Source of the DNA: Bacteroidia bacterium
Lineage (GTDB): Bacteria > Bacteroidota > Bacteroidia > Bacteroidales > GCA-2748055
Assembly (NCBI GenBank): GCA_030596245.1
Contig: JAUVKN010000263.1
Span: forward strand, 1 to 5,940
DNA: 5,940 nt
Reading direction: 5' to 3'
The translations under genes were made by a program, and so were the position numbers. A model generated the notes under the pieces. That model was not told the origin of the DNA. It did not search any database and worked only from the letters and a program-made list of their open reading frames with translations. Shown here in pieces: positions 1-3,638 of this stretch. How positions within the stretch are numbered: the first letter of the stretch is position 1; the number at the start of each line of letters is the position of its first letter.

Positions 1-54
1 ACGCAAATGGCAGAAGAAAATGAATCACAAAACAACGATTCTTTAGAACAGTAA
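1..54 (+). CDS. 3' end of an unidentified protein gene (partial)
   Basis: The first plus-strand frame is open from the window edge to a TAA at 52-54. It gives 17 residues, TQMAEENESQNNDSLEQ, an acidic, Asn/Gln-rich and probably disordered C-terminal tail. The other two plus frames close earlier, at TGA 21-23 and TAG 44-46. The fragment is far too short to name a family, and an open frame of this length can occur by chance. It would be convergent with the tRNA-Cys unit, whose terminator ends 90 bases further on. No plus-strand terminator hairpin is evident between 55 and 143. Confidence 0.35.
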   Translation, partial: TQMAEENESQNNDSLEQ

Positions 55-122
55 ACAATTACATGTTATTTTGCCAGTATTCTGATTTAAAGTAACATTC
101 TACATAATAAACTTGCCCCATT

Positions 123-141
123 TGTCCCAAAATCTGTCCCA
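123..141. repeat. Short direct repeat TGTCCCA
   Basis: TGTCCCA occurs at 123-129 and again at 135-141, separated by five bases, just downstream of the tRNA-Cys terminator tract. The rest of 55-143 is AT-rich and shows no gene. With only seven bases per copy the repeat may be chance. It is recorded because the flank of a tRNA 3' end is a common integration target. Confidence 0.25.
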
Positions 142-143
142 CC

Positions 144-175
144 AAAAAAAAGACCCCGCTATTGATGCGGGGTCT
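144..175 (-). terminator. Intrinsic terminator of the tRNA-Cys unit
   Basis: A perfect 9-bp inverted repeat (AGACCCCGC at 151-159, GCGGGGTCT at 167-175) encloses a 7-base loop. Read on the minus strand the hairpin is followed at once by a run of eight T (144-151), the standard rho-independent layout. It starts 12 bases past the tRNA 3' end. There is no T-run on the plus-strand side, so it serves minus-strand transcription only. It is also the first strong terminator downstream of the large regulator gene at 498-3323. Confidence 0.93.
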
Positions 176-186
176 GGAGTGTGTTG

Positions 187-257
187 AGGTCGGTAGCGGA
201 TTCGAACCGCTGTAACTGGTTTTGCAGACCAGCGCCTAGCCACTCGGCAAACCGACC
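187..257 (-). tRNA. tRNA-Cys (anticodon GCA), intact
   Basis: The minus strand folds into a complete 71-nt cloverleaf. The acceptor strands GGTCGGT (257-251) and ACCGACC (194-188) pair fully. The D-arm stem is GCC/GGC. The anticodon stem CTGGT/ACCAG encloses the loop CTGCAAA, giving anticodon GCA, and the variable loop is four bases. The T-stem AGCGG/CCGCT encloses TTCGAAT. The discriminator base at 187 is U73, the known identity element for cysteine tRNA. CCA is not encoded, so the 3' end would be added after transcription. No good promoter lies between 258 and 337. Transcription most likely starts at the promoter at 415-444, passes through the broken copy and ends at the hairpin at 144-175. 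Confidence 0.96.
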
Positions 258-258
258 A

Positions 259-337
259 TTATTCAATACTTCAAAGTCAAATCCGCAGCGGATTGCCTCA
301 CTGACGTTCGGCGAGCTCGCTCCTTCCAGGAGCTCGG
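259..337. other. Spacer between tRNA copies, with GC-rich palindromes
   Basis: This 79-bp spacer holds three dyads: AATCCGC-A-GCGGATT at 280-294 (7-bp arms, one central base), GCGAGCTCGC at 311-320 (perfect 10-bp palindrome), and CGAGCTC/GAGCTCG at 312-318 and 330-336 (7-bp arms). On the minus strand AATCCGCT at 294-287 repeats the end of the tRNA T-loop plus the 3' T-stem strand. The broken copy can therefore be read as a tRNA split at its T-loop by 43 bp (295-337). However, the bases after CCGCT are GCGGATT rather than the acceptor strand ACCGACC, so this match may simply belong to the palindrome. Candidate identities are a small palindromic interspersed element or the scar of an excised insertion. 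Confidence 0.6.
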
Positions 338-394
338 TTCGAACCGCTGTAACTGGTTTTGCAGACCAGCGCCTAGCCACTCGGCAAACCGACC
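338..394 (-). pseudogene. Truncated tRNA-Cys copy lacking its 3' end
   Basis: The minus strand repeats the tRNA-Cys gene exactly from its 5' end (394) through the D-arm, GCA anticodon arm, variable loop and 5' T-stem strand to TTCGAA. There it switches to CCGAGCTCC. Only three of the five T-stem pairs could still form, and no ACCGACC strand follows to close the acceptor stem, so no standard tRNA can be made. It lies directly downstream of the apparent tRNA promoter (415-444) and is probably transcribed as part of the leader of the intact gene. Whether RNase P cleaves at its 5' end cannot be told from sequence. Confidence 0.85.
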
Positions 395-414
395 AGGTTT
401 TTTGCTTTGGAATG

Positions 415-444
415 CAAAATTAGTAAAATTTTTGCTTACAACAA
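415..444 (-). promoter_or_regulatory. Bacteroidetes-type promoter for the tRNA-Cys unit
   Basis: On the minus strand TTG (444-442) is followed after exactly 19 bases by TAATTTTG (422-415), matching the known Bacteroidetes vegetative pattern of TTTG, a 19-21 base spacer, and TAnnTTTG. A start near 405-410 is expected, 10-15 bases before the broken tRNA copy. The -33 part lies inside a perfect inverted repeat, ACAACA-A-TGTTGT (438-450), which could be chance or a protein site. The promoter sits in the 103-bp gap between the regulator stop codon and the tRNA copy. Confidence 0.65.
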
Positions 445-497
445 TGTTGTGAAGGATCATCACGAACCGGAAAGGTTGAGCGAAGATTGCCGGGGGA

Positions 498-3323
498 TCA
501 GATGGCCAGGATAAAATCGGTCAGGTTAACCTCCTTCTTCAAAAGGAGCTTTTTCCTCAACCGGTAACGATGATTTTCCACGCCCCTGTATGAGATTCGC
601 AGCAGGGGAGCTATCTCTTTGGATGAGAGATTCATTCGGAGATAGGCACATAACCTGAGATCACTGTGTGAAAGCTGAGGGTATTTGGTCATTAATGTAA
701 GCAGGAATTTCTCATGGGCTTTCTCAAAATGGAATTCAAAGACTTTCCAGTCATCCATACTTGAAATATTGTGATCAATTTTTTGAACCAGACGGGCATA
801 GTATTTTTCGGGGTACCTGGTACCCAGCTCCTCTTTCTGTCCCCTGATGGTCTCTTTCAGTTCAAGAAGAAACTCATTCTTCTTGATAATAGCCATGGTC
901 GAATTGGCCAGTTCCTGGCTTTTATAGGATAATTCCGTATTTAGCTTTTCATTCCTTAACCTGATTAACTCTTTCTCTTTGCCTTCTTTGATCTTCTGCT
1001 CGCGGCTCCTGATTCTGCGTAAAAGCAGGTATCTTCCCACCAGAAGGGAAACCATTAGAATCACTGCATATAGCATGATACTCAATTTACTCAAATACCA
1101 TGGCTGAGTAACGAATAGGATAATCTCTTCTTCCTGACTGCTTATACCCCAATCATTATTTGCCCTGATCCTGATCCGGTATTCTCCTGAAGGGATCCTG
1201 GTGAAGATAAAAACCGGTTTTTCCATAGGTTTGCTCCACTGATTGTCAAGACCCTCCACAAATGATTGAAATGAAAGATGTTCATTGGATATCAAAGGAA
1301 AAGCAAAACCCAGGGTCAGGCTATTCTTGCTGAAAGGAATCCGAATGATCCTGTTATCAATGGGCAGTTCCTCGATTTTACCTGAACGTCCACTGATCCC
1401 GACGCTTTTCAATAGCAATTGTTTCTCTTCAATGCCATGGGAAAAATCGGGTTGGTCTGCTCTTAGAATGGCATAGCCGTTATCCAGACAAAGTAATCCC
1501 TGGGTTGCACTGAGTGGAATAATATTTTCATATTCTGCAATCAGGTGATCCTTAAAAAGCCCGGCGGGGTATTTCTTAATCATTGTTACAGTTGAATCAA
1601 AGATCTTGAATAACCCTATACCTGATTTACTGATAAACCAGTAATGATGGTCATGAGCCTGAACCACACGATGAGCTTGTGCATATTCTCCAAGATCCTG
1701 GTTGAGTTGCTGATAGGGTATAATGCTGTCGTTTAAATCGTTAAAGGTGTAGATCTGTTGTCCGGTAGTAAAAACGATCCTCTTCTCAATTTTAAAAACC
1801 TGTACATCATAGTCCCTGCCAAAAATCGAATCCCCGAAATACTGCACCTGGACAACCGCGTCCTGGGCATCGCTCAGTTTCAACCGGAATATTCCCCTGT
1901 GCATATGGCTGGCCCACAAATTATTCAGGTGATCCATTTCAATATACCTGATCAGGTCATTGAATTCGGACAGCTGGTAAATGTACCTCCATTCCCGATC
2001 CAGCTTTTCGTAAAACACAATATTTGAATAGGTAGATTGTAACAGCATGTCACTATTCATAGGATTCCTGATTACGCTTAATCCTCCGGACACTTCGGAG
2101 ATTTTTTCTGCCATATGGTTTTCTATCCTGAATGTCCCGCTGTTGTGACTCACGATCAATTGTTCATCAAAAACACCGCAATCCCAAGCCTGACCCTGCG
2201 TTCCGGGTATAATCCGGAATGCTGCTTCTTCGTCCTCCCAGGGACGGTAAAAGACACCCTGGTTGGTACACAGGTATAATTCCTCTTTAAACAATACTGC
2301 AGAATAGATTGCACCGATCTCTTCATATGTGTAAAACGTATATGTGGGATCCACCTGGAACGAGATGAAATCTATCCCCTTATCCAGTGAGAGCCAAATG
2401 TTATTATCCTTATCACTGAGCATTCCAAGTATGGTGTTATTCTGTAATCCCCTGTTATTATTGATATGATGTAGTAGTGATCCGTTTTGGTCAAATATTA
2501 GGAGGCCATCCAAAAGTGTACCAATGATGATATTGCCGTTATTTCCGATGATACCGCGATTGATCTTATTTTCCGAAAAATATACTTGCCATGTTTCAAG
2601 GAAAGGGCTAAGCCCATATTCATTAAAGAGGAATAAACCCTCCGATGCCGTCCCTATCAGCAGGCTTGAATCCCGAAGTTGCAAAGTGAAATGGACGATA
2701 TCATTGTCAAGTTCCGGCTGAAGCCGAAAAGGTTTCAAAATGGTATCCTTCACATTGTATAAACCTCTCCCGTCCATGTGCAAGAACAATGTGCCGTTGA
2801 TATCACTGATTGATTGAATCAGTGCATCGGGTCTTATTACTTTGAACTCCTCATTCTCATAAATGAATAGAGAGGAGAAAGAGTGGAAATATATTATGTC
2901 TCCGATAATTACCGTATTCCAGAACTCTTCATTCTGACTGAATAGCGATTCTGCCTTATCATTCAAAGAATGGTACTCCAGGATCCCCATCCGGTCTCTC
3001 TCCCAGAACCCAATCTCCCTGTACCCGCTGGTAAATATCCTGTTGAGCCGGTCAACGGCAACAGAACGAATGACGGTACCGTTCGGAGCAGGATAAAAAT
3101 TCCACTCCACCCCATCAAATTCCAGCAAGCCCACATTATTAGCCCCATAAATAAATCCATTCCGATTCATGGTTATGGACCAGTTCTGGCTCTCAGCCTT
3201 GTATTCCTGCTTGGTGAAATTACGTATGATATAAGGATCCTGTTGTTGACAATAAACAGTCATACTGGTTATAATCACACAGACCCATAGAGAAATAGCT
3301 TTAGCTCCCGGAATATGCTTCAT
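498..3323 (-). CDS. Membrane-spanning propeller/Y_Y_Y sensor with LuxR-type HTH
   Basis: This is a complete 941-residue protein. Residues 1-25 form a signal peptide ending near VYC. Residues 30-630 look like a two-component-regulator-type beta-propeller, with blade-like motifs such as NGFIYGANNVGLLEFDG (55-71), LLIGTASEGLFLFNEYG (221-237), IIIGTLLDGLLIFDQNG (265-281), DNNIWLSLDKGIDFI (306-320) and LNNLWASHMHRGIFRL (466-481). Residues 670-738 fit a Y_Y_Y domain (EGLDNQW, IPSGEYRIRIRANN), although Phe replaces some of the usual tyrosines. One transmembrane helix spans about 743-766, followed by a basic, coiled-coil stretch at 768-830. Residues 883-937 form a LuxR/GerE-type HTH (LSSKEIAPLLRISYRGVENHRYRLRKKL). 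There is no kinase, receiver or AraC domain. The inferred role is a one-component regulator that senses a periplasmic ligand and controls the divergent SusC-type gene. The ATG at 3323 is chosen because it directly precedes the signal peptide; the bases before it (GAGATGATACA) hold no strong Shine-Dalgarno. The ligand is unknown. Confidence 0.93.
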   Translation of the reverse strand: MKHIPGAKAISLWVCVIITSMTVYCQQQDPYIIRNFTKQEYKAESQNWSITMNRNGFIYGANNVGLLEFDGVEWNFYPAPNGTVIRSVAVDRLNRIFTSGYREIGFWERDRMGILEYHSLNDKAESLFSQNEEFWNTVIIGDIIYFHSFSSLFIYENEEFKVIRPDALIQSISDINGTLFLHMDGRGLYNVKDTILKPFRLQPELDNDIVHFTLQLRDSSLLIGTASEGLFLFNEYGLSPFLETWQVYFSENKINRGIIGNNGNIIIGTLLDGLLIFDQNGSLLHHINNNRGLQNNTILGMLSDKDNNIWLSLDKGIDFISFQVDPTYTFYTYEEIGAIYSAVLFKEELYLCTNQGVFYRPWEDEEAAFRIIPGTQGQAWDCGVFDEQLIVSHNSGTFRIENHMAEKISEVSGGLSVIRNPMNSDMLLQSTYSNIVFYEKLDREWRYIYQLSEFNDLIRYIEMDHLNNLWASHMHRGIFRLKLSDAQDAVVQVQYFGDSIFGRDYDVQVFKIEKRIVFTTGQQIYTFNDLNDSIIPYQQLNQDLGEYAQAHRVVQAHDHHYWFISKSGIGLFKIFDSTVTMIKKYPAGLFKDHLIAEYENIIPLSATQGLLCLDNGYAILRADQPDFSHGIEEKQLLLKSVGISGRSGKIEELPIDNRIIRIPFSKNSLTLGFAFPLISNEHLSFQSFVEGLDNQWSKPMEKPVFIFTRIPSGEYRIRIRANNDWGISSQEEEIILFVTQPWYLSKLSIMLYAVILMVSLLVGRYLLLRRIRSREQKIKEGKEKELIRLRNEKLNTELSYKSQELANSTMAIIKKNEFLLELKETIRGQKEELGTRYPEKYYARLVQKIDHNISSMDDWKVFEFHFEKAHEKFLLTLMTKYPQLSHSDLRLCAYLRMNLSSKEIAPLLRISYRGVENHRYRLRKKLLLKKEVNLTDFILAI

Positions 3324-3360
3324 TGTATCATCTCAACCCTAAATACCATACAAAGGAATG

Positions 3361-3395
3361 CAAAAAGTAGGCAAAAACTTTGATAAGCACTACAA
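3361..3395 (-). promoter_or_regulatory. Possible promoter of the regulator gene
   Basis: On the minus strand TTG (3395-3393) precedes TACTTTTTG (3369-3361). The second element differs from TAnnTTTG by one extra base and the spacer is 23 bases, longer than the usual 19-21. It lies 38 bases upstream of the regulator start, a sensible distance. The match is weak and an alternative start elsewhere in the region is quite possible. Confidence 0.25.
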
Positions 3396-3420
3396 TTAAC
3401 TACTCTATTTTCACTTTTAA

Positions 3421-3435
3421 CATAATCTTATTATG
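3421..3435. repeat. Small AT-rich dyad CATAAT-CTT-ATTATG
   Basis: Six-base arms (3421-3426 and 3430-3435) flank a three-base centre, between the two divergent starts. It could be a regulator half-site pair or a chance dyad in AT-rich DNA. It is about 100 bases upstream of the regulator start codon. Confidence 0.3.
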
Positions 3436-3478
3436 AAATATTCTCATTATTTGGTGTATTTATTATACTGTATTTTAG

Positions 3479-3490
3479 GTTTTTAAAAAC
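3479..3490. repeat. Perfect 12-bp palindrome GTTTTTAAAAAC
   Basis: An uninterrupted 12-bp palindrome sits almost exactly at the middle of the divergent intergenic region. A T5A5 core bends or stiffens DNA and can be an operator core. In AT-rich sequence such a palindrome also arises by chance more easily than its length suggests. Confidence 0.4.
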
Positions 3491-3495
3491 TTCTA

Positions 3496-3524
3496 TTACT
3501 CTATGATGAGTTATTCATGAGTAA
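3496..3524. promoter_or_regulatory. Candidate operator: half-sites spaced 11 bp
   Basis: ATGAGTTA (3506-3513) and ATGAGTAA (3517-3524) are direct repeats with one mismatch, spaced 11 bp start to start, about one helical turn. TTACTC at 3496-3501 is the exact inverse of GAGTAA at 3519-3524, and the adjoining TATGA/TCAT extends the dyad with one extra base. Together they form a three-part cluster ending 11 bases before the candidate -7 element TACTTTCG (3535-3542). This is where an activator of the receptor gene would be expected. That the neighbouring HTH protein binds here is inference. Confidence 0.4.
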
Positions 3525-3638
3525 GTTATTATTATACTTTCGCTCAGAAGCGTCAGTAGTGAACCCAATTACTTGGTCCTGCGTCTGTTTTTTACGGAAC
3601 TTGCTTACAGCTATCTAATGTCCATTAATACCATAGAT

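Larger units (their letters stand above)
201..395. repeat. 58-bp exact direct repeat of the tRNA-Cys 5' part
   Basis: Positions 201-258 and 338-395 are identical over 58 bp and offset by 137 bp. Each unit runs from the T-loop of the tRNA, through the variable loop, anticodon arm, D-arm and 5' acceptor strand, to one base beyond the mature 5' end. Outside these limits the sequences diverge abruptly on both sides. Exact identity suggests a recent duplication or ongoing gene conversion. The 3' part of the tRNA is not duplicated, which differs from the usual attL/attR footprint of integrases that use tRNA 3' ends. Confidence 0.95.
3324..3638. promoter_or_regulatory. AT-rich divergent intergenic region (regulator / SusC)
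   Basis: These 315 bases separate two divergently transcribed genes and contain no credible ORF or RNA gene. Positions 3396-3540 are strongly AT-rich and carry three dyads (3421-3435, 3479-3490, 3496-3524). Positions 3541-3638 are less AT-rich and probably form the receptor's 5' leader, with weak hairpins CGCT-CAGA-AGCG (3541-3552) and CCAA-TTAC-TTGG (3565-3576). On the plus strand the best -7 candidate is TACTTTCG (3535-3542), one base off TAnnTTTG, with no clear -33 TTG at 19-21 bases upstream. That would suit an activator-dependent promoter. A possible promoter for the regulator is listed separately. Confidence 0.7.

Noticed and set aside
338..394. Second functional tRNA-Cys gene
   Set aside because: The 3' T-stem and acceptor strands are missing, so the cloverleaf cannot close.
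159..463. Two minus-strand open frames (159-380 and 263-463) crossing the tRNA copies
   Set aside because: They share a segment only because the tRNA repeat is translated twice, and they run through structured tRNA sequence. Neither has a gene-like start context. The spacer peptide is mentioned only as a possible relic.
811..825. Perfect GGGTACC-T-GGTACCC inverted repeat inside the regulator gene
   Set aside because: It encodes LGTRYP in an ordinary linker before the HTH. GGTACC is frequent in this window through Gly-Thr and Pro-Val-Pro codon use, so no regulatory meaning can be supported.
1758..2027. Plus-strand open frame of 89 codons, and similar frames at 1285-1476, 2524-2721 and 2970-3290
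   Set aside because: All lie antisense within the propeller/HTH regulator gene, which is continuous and has coherent domains.
3618..3638. In-frame ATG seven codons upstream of the chosen SusC start
   Set aside because: It would put MSINTID before the MKKLILLL signal peptide. The downstream ATG gives the normal lysine-then-hydrophobic start of an exported protein.
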